Below, piece after piece: positions 27,345 to 39,152 of a stretch of 64,000 bases of DNA. This DNA comes from Lagopus muta. Lineage: Eukaryota > Chordata > Aves > Galliformes > Phasianidae. The notes under the pieces were generated by a model. It searched no databases. It saw only the letters and a program-made list of their open reading frames with translations, and was not told the origin of the DNA. Within the stretch, counting starts at the first letter, position 1, and every line of letters starts with the position of its first letter. The stretch spans positions 50,294,972 through 50,358,971 of the forward strand of contig NC_064437.1 of the NCBI RefSeq assembly GCF_023343835.1, read 5' to 3'. A program made the position numbers and the translations under genes.

Positions 27345-27350
27345 AATAAA
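27345..27350 (+). terminator. PCGF5: Distal poly(A) signal candidate AATAAA
   Basis: GTGCAATAAAAAATC lies 88 bases after another AATAAA (27257) and is followed by a T-rich stretch with little GT. It is a plausible distal end for PCGF5, inferred from position alone. Confidence 0.35.
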
Positions 27351-30300
27351 AAATCTCTGGTTTTATCTGACTTTTTTCTCTAATTTTTTATAATACTTTC
27401 AATTAAAACCTTTGGCTGGCTTTATGTCTTCATAGATATATATGATATATATATAATCATGGAAGTATGCTATCAACTCACAGAATGCAGAGCAGAAAAT
27501 GGAATGCAGAAATGTTTCACCTGGTAGGAAAGAAAAAAAAAATGCACTTACACAGCCTGATTTTGTTCACATTAATGTCGTAGAGAGTGTTACCATTAAT
27601 CTTAGTGGGTACAAAGCCGGCCGAACACCAAAGTTGACTGAATTGGTGCTCCAATCTGTAAAATACACACTCATGCTGAGTTACTGAGATGAAAAACAAA
27701 AGAGGAAGAGATGTTATTCAAGAGAAGTTGGATTATTTTTTTTTTTACCCAAGATGCTGCTGTGAAAGCTGTGCTACCACCCCTTGAGATTAGAGATATA
27801 TGTTTCAGATTAGGAAATCATATAAATGGTTGCTGGTTAAAATGACCTGCGACAATGAGCACTTGGCATCTTCTCGTAAAATTCTTCAAGATGACAGCAG
27901 AAAAAAGGTAGCAGCTGCTAGATCTCCAAGTATGAAGGCATACATGGTATGTTGCAATGCTTACATATGCTTAAATGCAGCATGCTTCCCATGGCTGGTT
28001 TGGGGTTGTCAGAAGCACAAGAGCCGTCATGTGGTGGTATTTGTTGCTGTGTGTCAGCAACAGGGGCACAGCTTCTCTGGCTCTCCTTGGGACCTTCTTC
28101 CTGTCAAGTATTTGACCTTTGTAGTTTTGAAATACGTTATGTAAGTTTAGTCTATTAATCATAGACTAATAATTTCCCTTCTCTTAGAAGTGTTCTTGAG
28201 ACTTTGGTCACTCAAGAAAAACCTTTGCGTGGCGCCTCTGCAGTCTTAATGAAACAGATGTTTGTTGAATAGTTCTTACCTGCAAAGTTCTGCTCCTGTG
28301 CAGTTTCTAAGCAGTGTTTCCTCAAACAAGATTTCCAAGAAAAAAAAGTTGATAAAGTTATTTTCAAGGTTTTCCTTGTTCAAGGCAGCTAAGAAGAAGA
28401 GAAGGACAGAAAAAAACATAGGACTAGTAACAAATGTGTGATCAGTTACCTGCCCTGCCTGTGGTTTATTGAAGGAGAACTCTGTAAGTCCTTCCTGGAG
28501 CCGGAGCTGCAGGTAGGTGGTGTACAAACTTCTATTTACATCAGAGCTGTAGCGCATGAATTTCCCTGTTAATAGAATTGAGATTCAAATCTCCTTATAT
28601 CCTGATATTCTGTTGTTTTATTTTAGAAGATAATATGCTGTGCAACATCATTATAGGCGAGTTTGTCAAGAGACAATTGATTTAGTATCTAGTTTTCAGT
28701 AAAGAAACATAAATTTGCTGGCAGACGTAATGCGAGCACCTCGTTCCAATGGCAGACTTCCAACATCTTCATTTGGAAAGAAGACTGCTGCATTCATAAT
28801 TCATAAAAAAGCATTGGCGTCTGTCCCATTAAGCTAACACAGGAAGAGAAAACATTCTTATACTCAGAAACACTCTGTCCATCTTTTCTATTTATAGGTG
28901 AGATTTTTTCCTTTTTGGCAGTACACAAAAAACTACATTAATTGCCTTTATAGGTACAGAAAATAATGACAGTGATAAAGCTATTGATAAGAAAGCTGTG
29001 CTTTATACCAGCTACAGAAAAATTTTAAATGTCTTGGATTAAATTTCATCCTCTGTTGATTGAAGATGCGTAACGTGTGTGTTGATGCCTCTGCAGACTT
29101 CCAGCCCTCCTGGCTGCAGCCTGCATAGAGGTTTAGTGCTTCAGTACATCTACTGGCCTGTGTTCTTCCTTTGCCATTTCTGTTCTGGTTTTTCCCAAAA
29201 TTGTAAGATTTTTGTCTTTGCTACTTTTTAAAATGTTTTATTCTCGTGCTCTTCCCTCAAATTCCTAAGTGGGATCCAGGCATAGAGTGCTCTGTATGTT
29301 CATCTTTGTGCCCTTGTGCTGCACCCAACAGCAAGACCCCTGAAGCTCTGACAAGTACTCCCAGGAAGCTCACTGTTGTCCATTGCTAGTTTCTGATGCT
29401 GAGTTTTTAAACCACCTCATTGTTCAGGAAGAGTTCCCAGCAGGAAAATGCCTTTGAGCAGCTGATTTAATGGTCTCTTCTGAGACGGATAGCGCAAGAA
29501 TCATTCTCATAAGTAAATGAATTACTTGTGATACAAGGGGCTGCTTACCTAATTCCGCAGGAGTCACAAAATTCAGCACAGTACTTGAAAACCAGGTTCA
29601 TGTGCCTGGACTTGATAGAAAAGTTAGCATTGCAAAAAATAAAACTTGTTGTGGTGTTCAGTGCTAGAAAGCTGGAAATGACATATTTACCTCTATTTAT
29701 TGTAAAACCTACTCTGTAGCAGTGTAGGTAGATTACATCTTTGGTTTCATAATACATATATTAAGTAGTTCCATATATTATCTCTGTCGCAGCATTCAGA
29801 GTTGTCTGTCTGGATAGCATTCATTTTCTGAGTTCCAGAATGTGTTTGAATCCACTGCACTGAAAAATTAAAATGAAGGTGCACTTCCAGTGGGTGCCTC
29901 TTGGATGCATGCAGCCTCCAGTCAGCCTCCCCTTTGCCACATTCTGCTGATTGCCAGAACCTTGCTCCTGAGTGAAAAGGTGCCTTGACAGTTCCTTATA
30001 AATGAGTGGAAGAACATTGCTAATCTGCTTCACGTAAGTGATAGGTAACTTGTTCTTCAGTTTTGAGTAACTGCTTTATTGAAGAGCTCTCTGGGTAATA
30101 CTTTGAGAGGACAAACATGATTGTTCAAAGCATTACCCATCTAATTTGACAATTTATTCATAGAGTTTATATAGAAGTTTTGTCAAGGTGACAGACTGTG
30201 CAAATTTATGTTAATATGACAATAAATAACAATACAGCTTATTTTAGGAAGTTACAGTATAAAGGATAAAATCTCATTTTCAACCAAAGGCTGTCAGTGG

Positions 30301-33300
30301 CAGATAGTGAACCAACTTCAGTACTCATTGGGAAGTGCTGTGGGAAGAGGGGTGACGGAAGGGGAAGGCACCTGCTGTGAGCTGTTACGTCTGCTCTGCT
30401 TTTATCTGCCCACAGAGCGACCACTTCTTTGGGGGTGGAGGCTGTGGAAAACAATGTTGTAAGGACTGCACAGTTGTGAATATAAATAAAACACTGCTGT
30501 GAGAAAGTAAGCACTGGATAGTGCTTCATACTATTAATAACTTCTAAGAAAACATACCATGTCCCAAGAGAAAAGCACACTGGGTTGCAGCCTGCTGCTA
30601 GGAGAACTTATCTAAATGAAGTCCCACAGAGTCTGATAGTTGTTTCCATTTACTCTCTAAGTCAAATGTGGTTTTTTCCACTTCAGTAAAGGATCAATTA
30701 TACATATCTCTGAAAGCCCACAGGTATGAACACATCTGATGCAGCAGGCTACGAGGCATCCACATTTTTAATTTGAGGAGTTGGGGCTTAATTGAATCTG
30801 TATCTCTTCATGCATCAGTAATATTTAGAAAAGGAGGAGAAATTCAGTTTGGTTGAGTGATGACCCATGAAGGTTGAATTAAGAATGCTTAAAGCATCAT
30901 GGGTCCCTTCCAAGCAGCACTTGGATGTTCCAACTGTGCTTCTACAAAGTCACAAAGAGAAGGCAGGAATATTTCCCTTAACTTCTATGGGTAAACGAGC
31001 AAGCTAGCAGTGCCAGATGCCGAAGTGATGTTGAGAGGGAAGCAGAGCAGTGTGGATGTGTGCAAGGCCTAAGCTCCAGAGCAGGACACAGAGAAAGCAG
31101 GAGTCTGCCCTAAGGAGCTGGGGGAGAAGCTCCTCCGTGGCTCTCCAGAAATGCACCCACATCCGGGGCTTTGGTCACAGGCAGACTGCATGTGGAGAGT
31201 TTCTCCTTCGCATTGAACAAAAAATTACTTTTTGACAATTTCCCAAAAGCCCCAGGCATTTTTTTTTCTAAAGTCAACAGCAAGAAAAAGCAATACTGAA
31301 GGGTCAGAAGGTGGAGATCCTTTCTCAACACTGATAGCCCCTCAGCAGTGTGGGGAGGCTACAAATGCTGCAGCGGGAAAGGAAGAGGGTTCTGTAACTG
31401 GAAAACACTTTACTGAATGGAAAGAACTACAGAAGGTTTAAAATATAACTCACTGAACTGTGCATCACATTAGGAGCCTAGAGAAAAAGAGTTTTGGAGT
31501 GTTTTGTTTTTTGTTTTTTTTTTTTTAAAAAGCAACTTATTAATGGTTTTAGAGATGTTTTCTGTGTTCATTAATATCTGGCTTTTTTCCTGTGTAAAGC
31601 CAGCGCTTGAGCGCTGAGCTGTTAGAACAGAACTTACTGCTCTTAATGATCAGCGCAGAGCAGCTGTTCTTGGGTTCAGATGTGACAAAGAGAGGATTTT
31701 GAACTGTAAATAATGCCTTTACAGTGGTAAGGTAAAAACTAGCCTTAAATGCAGGAGACAGCTGCTGGGAGTTACGCTAAGGTTGGAAACCCCATCTGTG
31801 TGCAGTCTGTCATCAGCTCTGACCTTTAGGGGCTTGGCGTTAGTTAAAAAGCGCAACTCCAGCACCAGGAGAGCTGGCACAAAAAACAACGCTCGGCTCC
31901 TCCAGCTCTCTTATGTGGTAAAGATTTCTAAACCTTACATCCTTAATCTCCAGAATCTGTTATTTTCAACAGGTGATGTGGCTGGCACTGGGCTCTTTTG
32001 CTAGCAATTGTGCTAGGCAATTATGTAGAAAATCCTCAGTAAATTGCCCTGATGGTCTGCCAGTAAGGAGTAAGCAGAATGAAAACTGGCAGTCACGTTC
32101 AGGAGCTTTTGTCAGGGACATGATGGACATATTTTTTTTAAGCTCTTTAGATACATCACAGATACTGAAACAGTAGGACTTCACTCACAATCTTTTGTTA
32201 GCAATCCTGTTCAAGCAGCAGAAGCCAATAGTTTTATGAAGCCATGAGTTTTAGTAGGTAATTTACCTACAACAGTGCCTATTCTGTTTGCTGTGCATAC
32301 CACCAGTCCATCTGAGAAGCCAGGCTGCATTGCTTTACCTGTTTCCATCCTCTCAAATTGGATCTCCTGATGAACCAGGTGCTGACTTCTCCAGAAGATT
32401 TCTCCTTGTCAAAAAAAAGTCTTTGTTCTTTTTGCAACAGCAGTTCTGCTCAAACTTACAGCAATTAATTTCTTTGAAACAGGCTCTGCAAGGATGGAAA
32501 CTGCTGCTAAATTGAAAGTCACAGGTATGTGCAGTTGTGAGGGTCTGAATGTGAAGTTGTGGGCCTCTGTTACTCCTTCCCTGCTAGCACAATGGCAGAG
32601 CCGAGGGCATCCTCACATGCTCCACAGGTAACTCCTGCTCTCTGGGAAAGCCCCTTCCTGTGCATGGGAGAGAGAGAACCCCCAGGTCCCAGTTCTCTGC
32701 TCTGCATTCTTCAAGCAAGAGTGCTCTTCACTGGAACTGCATTTCATTCATTCCGTGAGGTTTGTTTTGTGCGTGAAGTCCCTTACTCAATAATGGAGGG
32801 TTTTTGCCTTTTCTTCCTGTGCCTCCAAACTCAGTGAATGCCTGCTTCAGTTAATAACTTTTCTTGACATATTGGTGCTGACTTCTCCAGAAGATGCAGC
32901 AAGGCAGCTGCAGCTTCTCCTCAGCTCCCCACACCAGACTGTGCTCCCCTTCCATGGGGGACCTCCTATGGGAAGAGGCATGATGAGATGAGTTCCTCTG
33001 TCCCATAGTATTTAGAGCAGAAGTGGGCTGACTGTAAGCATAGTGAGAGTGGACTCCTCAGTACTGCTTATTAATCTTTTGTTTGGCTAATTAAGGAAGC
33101 AGAACATGGCCTCACTTTCTGTATTGTTCTCTACTGTAGATAAAGTATCAATTTCACTGTTAACTGTAGGAGAACTTTGGCAAGTGATGTTTGGATCTGA
33201 GTTGGTTTCCAGCTTTGTTGTAGTCTGTTTCTGAACATCTGCTGGGGTGGGTGGCTGCTGCAGGGAGAGTGAAAATTAACTTTATTGATTAATTTTCTTT

Positions 33301-35169
33301 ATGAAGGATCTGAAGGGGATGGCTGCCTGCAGAAATAATGTGTTAAATAGCTGTATTTGGAAAATGAGTAAGAGAGAAAATAGCATGCAGATCCCCTGGT
33401 TTACCTCTATGGGGAAAGAACAGAATCACACTAAGAAAGGAGGAGAGATGCTGACCTGGAGGTGTCAAACTAAAATTACCCTAGCAGGAATTTTGTGTGA
33501 TTTTGAACTGGAAAGATCTATTAAAAAATGCTGGCACTGGTCATGTCAAATTTTAAACTTTACTTGAGTGCAATCCTTTTCAATAAGAGAATTGTTCACC
33601 TGTGAACTATTTCTAGGTTCTCAAGTATCTGCTGTGCTGGATATGTAAGATCTTGCAGCTCTACCCCTTATCTACTTTCACCTACTTTGCCTAGAAAAAA
33701 AGGCATGAAGGCATGTAAGGCTGTTCAGGCCCTCAAAGTCAAACATCTCCCAGACAAATTCTAGGGTTTCAGACCACCAGGCAGCCCACCTGAGCAGCCA
33801 AAGCTGCCACCTCTTCAGCAGCTTTGACACCACTGACCTTTTGTGTTCATGGTGAGCAGTTAAAGAGGATGTTTTCCAGACTCAGTCTGGTAGCTGGCTC
33901 TGTAGATCCCAGAACAGACTCCACCAGACTGTGGGTGTTTGTGTTCTTGTGTTCTCCTGTATTCTTCCTGTTCCTGAAGGGATGTTACGGCCTCGTCTGG
34001 CTCAGTGTCTGTGTGGTTTGGAGAGACTGATGGGAGATGGCAGTGCATTGGATGGGGACACTGCTTGTGGCACAAGAGAAGCTGAGCCCCAGACAGCTCA
34101 GAATGGGCTGGAGCTGGTGTGTGGTGTTCGTGGTAGACAGGTCTTGTGGCAGTGCGGTGGGGTCTGTCCATACAGAGACCTGGGGCAGGGAGGTGTGGAG
34201 AGGCCACAGTAATTCTGCTGTGTGACTTTTCAAAGATGTAACTTTCAAAGGTTACTGCAGGAAACCACTTGATGAGAGTGGTATTGAAGGACTGTGTTGC
34301 AAGTAATACCAACAGGTATATAAGGTGTGAAACACATGAAGCAAGCTGTGCTGCAGCAAAGTAATGGGACAGATTTGGAGTGGCCCTTCCCAGGGGGCTG
34401 GGGGTATCGTGTGGACAAAACAGGTCAGAAATACAACTCTGTGTCAGAGGGTGTTAGATCTGGCAAGTGAGGGTTGTGGTGTTCCTTTAAAGATAATCCT
34501 CATAAAAATAATATTTAAACCTTTAATTTGCAGTAAGGGCTGTGTTCTGGTCCTGGACTGCAGAGTGTTGTTATCCTTGTTTTGTTTGCTTTAGTAAGGA
34601 TGGCTGTATCACCCTCATGTCCCAGTGAAATACAAATTAGGTTATTTCCTTCTAGCTAAAGCTTCCTCTATGTCTTAATTGGATGTGTTTGAATTCGCCT
34701 TGTGAGATTAGGGAGGAAGAACACTCTGTGCAGAAAATCCTACTCAGTCCTGGTCATGTAGGAGGACTAATGAAAGGGCTGGAGAGGCTGCTCCATTGAC
34801 TCTGTTGGTCTGCCCCAGAGCCCCCATTTAAGCACACAGAGGCTTGCTGAAGGAGGGAAGACAAATATGTGTTGTGTGATAGGTTTGCACAGTATTTACA
34901 GAGGGATGAAGGTCTGCACTATTGTGTGTAGAACAATTATTTAAATGGACCTGAATTTTATAAATTCTTACAGCCTTCCACTAATGGTTTTCTATGGGCA
35001 GCATATTCAGAAATTGAAGTACATATTGCCTTTGCCATTTTCACTCTATCCACATTTATTCTAACTTTTGAGCTGCTCACTTCTTCCTCTTAGACACAAG
35101 ATTTAGCTGGAACCTGCAATTGTCTTAGGGAAGTTAGACAGGCAGCACTTCTCATCTGTCAAAACGTGG
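27351..35169. other. Intergenic sequence, no gene seen
   Basis: No exon-like reading frame with matching splice sites or recognisable protein was found. Contents are a short TA-rich microsatellite just upstream (about 27436-27456), a 22-bp dispersed repeat pair (32378 and 32874), and a GC-richer stretch at 33.86-34.32 kb with a TATATAAGG motif near 34316. Confidence 0.6.
32378..32895. repeat. Pair of identical 22-bp direct repeats 496 bp apart
   Basis: A 22-base sequence containing GCTGACTTCTCCAGAAGAT occurs at 32378-32399 and again at 32874-32895. The flanks do not match beyond it. It could be a relic of local duplication. Confidence 0.7.
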
Positions 35170-35232
35170 CAAGCACTGATCTACACAGGATCATCTTTAA
35201 GGTCCCTTTCAACATTGCCATTCTATGATGCT
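35170..35232 (+). mobile_element. CR1 LINE 3'-end fragment (short)
   Basis: GATCATCTTTAAGGTCCCTT followed by TCAACATTGCCATTCTATGA is the terminal CR1 module in + orientation. Only about 60 bp is recognisable. Confidence 0.85.
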
Positions 35233-38200
35233 TTGCCACTGTATTTAGCATGAAGGATCTAGTCAGTTGCACCAGTGTGACAGACACAAACAACCCTGAA
35301 TTTGCTGTAGCATATTTCCTCCTTTGTACTGGTTCCAGCAAGGGCACAATTGGCTCTTGGGAGCTAACCAGTCTTTAAAGCAAAAGCCAAGTTTAAAAGA
35401 CAACAATGTTCCTTTTTCTTTTCTTTTTTTTTTTTTTTAAATCAATAGACTCCAATTAATTAATTGCTAAACCACCAGAATGGGGTAGAGGGAGGGGCTT
35501 AGGAGGAGGCTGAGCACATGATGTGGGAATAGTACTAAGGGGTTGGGTGTTTGTTTTTTTTCCTGGAGTAGAAGGTACTGGTGGTATCCTGTTCCATTGT
35601 TCTGATGCCTGAGGTGGTATTGGAAGGCTAAAAATGGTAAATCTGGTAAGCAGAAACGTATTTAAATAGTAGAATTTCTTGTAGGAAGAGGAATAATGAC
35701 CGTCACAGAGATTGCAGTGTGGTAAGAATTAGCAATGTGCCCATGTGCTTTTGGTACCTGCGCCCTGCTAGAGGAAAGCCAGCTTAAGCAATACTCATCT
35801 CACATTCACTCCTTGGACAGTATCTGGGGTTTTCAGCATTCTTGCCATTTCTGAACACGTGTTGCCATTCTCCAAGTCTTTGTTCTGACAGTGGGTGGGA
35901 AAAATAAAAAGCTTTTGAGTTTCATGGGAATTGTAAATGTCTCAGCAAATTTCAGTGGAACTTGAAACAAGAAAATGAGACACTATTCCAGAGCCTCTGT
36001 GTAATCAATTTCAACATTTATGTGACTCAGACTATGAAACATGCAATGCTGGATTATTCACTGTGGGCCAAGAAGAAAAATTAGGTAGTGAATTGTACCA
36101 TACTGTGAAAAATCATTGCAGGGCAGTGGTGTTATATATTGAATTTTAGAAAATCCTGTAAGTGTAAATTAACTGAACTGTAGCAAAACATGAGGTTTGG
36201 CTTTTGGACATTTGCTTAATTTTATAGCTGGGGTGGGTTATTTTTTTGTAAACTTGACTTTTTTCAAAGAATAGGGAAAGCTGACATGAGAATACATATA
36301 ATTGTATGTATAGAATCAATGTTATGTAAAACAGCAGTCATTATTTGATTGCTTTTGATGACCCTTTGCACACAGGATAGTAGAGCTTAAAGGACCGGGT
36401 GAGTTCCAGTCTCTGGGCATCTGCTGTGGGTGCCTGGGTCAGCAGAAGCCCCAGGAGCTGTCTGTTGTCTTTTAACATCCTCTCAGCAGGAGATGTAAGC
36501 CCAGCTTATGAACATCTGTTTGAATTTTTTTCACAAAGATCATGCCCAGAGACGACCTTGTGAGGCTTGTGCTTTGTCTAGCTCTGACTAACCCAGGTCT
36601 GTTGCTAACAATGCTTAGGCAGTGGTTATGAAGGAAAAGCACTTGTCAGTTCTTCCTCCCCACAAAAACATCAGCTGTGAGACTTTTTCACCCAAACCCT
36701 GGGGTTAGCTTAGCACTTGCACATTTCAGCTCAGTCCTGGAAGCACGTTACCATACTGAATTTTAGACATTATCACTGACTTTTATTTTCTAATGCTTTT
36801 GATTAGCTATCAGAAACCCTGACTAAAGCGTCACGCAGAGTCTAGATGCTCAGCCAGAGGCTGCTGGGTAATTACCTGAGTAAAATGTCCTGCTAAGGGC
36901 ATCAGGCTCCAAAGAGAAGCTGTCCTGCAGGGCCCATTCCTGCAATGTGCCTCTCTGGGAGAGCTCAGTATGTGCCTTTCCCACAACAAGAGGTGGGTAC
37001 AGTGCTGGCAGAGAAAGCAGGGGATTTGCATTCAGTTCCCTGCTCAGCCAGAGATAATTCAAATCTACATGTCCTATTTTCAAGGCAACAGCTTATCCTG
37101 GAAGAACACCCTTCCCTCTCCTTTTGAATGTGTGCCACCAAGCCAAAATTAATTAGAAGGAGAAAAAGCATGAATAGAAGAAACAAAAAGCTGCAGCGTT
37201 GTGGGCTAATGCTTAGGGCACTGAGGAGGAAAAGGGGAGTCTGAACTGTGATTCATGTTCCCAAGGTGAGTTGTGTTTGGCACTTGATCAATAATGCATG
37301 TGATCATTTCTGGCGGCAGAGGTTATAACTGGGGCTCCCTAATTATACTGGAGTTCCCTGAGCATGATGAGTGCTGTCAGGGAGTTCTCAGGTCTTCCCT
37401 GAACAGCCACTATGACATCTGTCTGCACCTCTGAGACCTGAAAGCCAAGAGCAGAGGGACTGTTGCTTCCTGATTGAGCTGAAGTCCAGCTCAGATTGGA
37501 GGCTGAGCTCCTTCTCTGACCAAGCTCGGACTCTTCTGGGCATCTAAATCAGTGCAGCTCAAGGCACCCGGGAGAAACTGGGTATCTGTCAGAGTTTTCT
37601 CCAGAGCCAGTAAGCATCCAAGCAAGGAAAGTCTGGAATCAGGTAGCTGAGTCCTGCCCATGTCCTTTTTGGTGTTGTCTTCTATCCTTTCATGTCTCCT
37701 TCAGCTCAGTTAGTCTGAATTCCCTCATTGCACAGACCCTAACAGCTCTCTGGAAGGATGAGCAATGCAAGGCATTATGTATTATTAGTGCAAATAAGAA
37801 TGAGAAGTGCCCTGCAGAATTAGGAAAAGCTAGTCCTAAACTGCTTCCAGTTTCCCCAGTAACTAAAGGCTATCTTTTGGGAATGTGTGAGTTCGGCTGC
37901 AACTTTTTAGCCTGGACACACTCAGCCAGGACTTGTTACTGGAAGAGGGATCAGTGCTGGCTTGCTTCAGCAGCATTGGCAGGTGTTCCCATCACTAATG
38001 CCTGTTTTCTTTGCCTCTGGAGCCAGAGAGAGAAAGCTGAAATGGAAGTTAGGATTGGCAAGACAAGAGCGAAATATAAAAACATGAATCTCAGCATTCT
38101 TATCACAGCTATGGTTATGGCTAGAGATACAGCAAAGATAAAATATGCAGAGTGCCCAAAGGACTTCTGTATTCAACTGCTTCTGGATTGCTATCTGACA

Positions 38201-39039
38201 AGTTAATTAACCACAACAGTGTTGAAATACATACTCAGAATCATTGCTTGGAATTGGACTTAGCATTATCTCATCAGAGTGCCATGGAGAGAGCAGACAT
38301 AAACTTCAGTAAGGAAAGAAGTGAAATAAGAGAACTGTTTTTCAACCAGAGTGAGAGCATTCAATCCAGTAAATCCCTCATTACAAGTGATGTTCAATAT
38401 GATTGAGATCCTCCAAACCACAGTCTGGACCCTGAGCATGCCTGGAGAACTCAAGCAACAAAGAGGAATAGGAAATATTTTTCTCTATGGCTAGTCCAGC
38501 TAAAAATAAATAAATAAATAAATAAATAAAATCTGGTTTTTAAAGAGGCTTTTCTTGTACTTCTGTTGTCTATTGTTCAAAGCGGGAACTTTGAATCATT
38601 GGGTTTTCTGTGCATGATAGGAAAAGTGTGCAAATCGGTGATTATGATGAAGTATTTCTTCAAGATGAGAAAAAATGATGCCTCAAATTTGGGTTACGAA
38701 ATGAATCACTTGCTCAGCTCTAGGATGTAGTGCTGTGTACCTACGCTAAGGTACTTCATGACTGTTTCTGTGTGCCAACAGATGCTGGTGCAGGGCAATT
38801 AAATTCTTTACCCAAAGGAGAAAAGTGCAGAGGTGGCCTCAGCTGACTATTTCTGTCGTGCAAAATGCTGATGTGTCAGCATTTGTCCTTGTCTATGTGA
38901 GCAATGGAGGTGAATGACTTTGAGGCATGTGGTTTGGTGGTAGACAAAAGACCTATCTGTAGGAGATGGCAGGCCTGAGTAAACTGTGTGTCTGTGTGTA
39001 CATTTATTAGAACATTTTTTAAAATACCTTTACGAATTG
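35233..39039. other. Intergenic sequence, no gene seen
   Basis: Only an (AAAT)n microsatellite (38502-38531) and a T-rich run near 35426-35438 were recognised. Confidence 0.6.
38502..38531. repeat. (AAAT)n microsatellite
   Basis: About seven AAAT/TAAA units in tandem. Confidence 0.93.
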
Positions 39040-39152
39040 TAGGTTCATAGAATTGTTTGAGTTTGAAGGGCCAATTTAAGGCCATCTGGTCCAACTCCTC
39101 TTCAGTGAACAGGGACATCTACGGCTAGATCAGGTTGCATAAAGCTCAGTCG
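39040..39152 (-). mobile_element. CR1 LINE 3'-end fragment
   Basis: On the + strand: TTCATAGAATTGTTTGAGTT, then GGCCATCTGGTCCAACTCC, then TGAACAGGGACATCTACGGC and TAGATCAGGTTGC. This is the standard reverse complement of a CR1 3' end. Confidence 0.93.

Larger units (their letters stand above)
17888..27350 (+). other. PCGF5: Presumed PCGF5 3' UTR with several candidate poly(A) sites
   Basis: After the PCGF5 stop comes about 9.5 kb of AT-rich sequence with no repeat family recognised and no further exon. AATAAA hexamers occur at 18664, 23788, 24035, 25203, 25819, 27257 and 27345, so short and long 3' ends are both possible. The final pair at 27257 and 27345 sits close to a downstream T-rich stretch. 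Only the first part is safely 3' UTR. The rest could be intergenic; transcript 3' ends would settle it. Confidence 0.5.
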
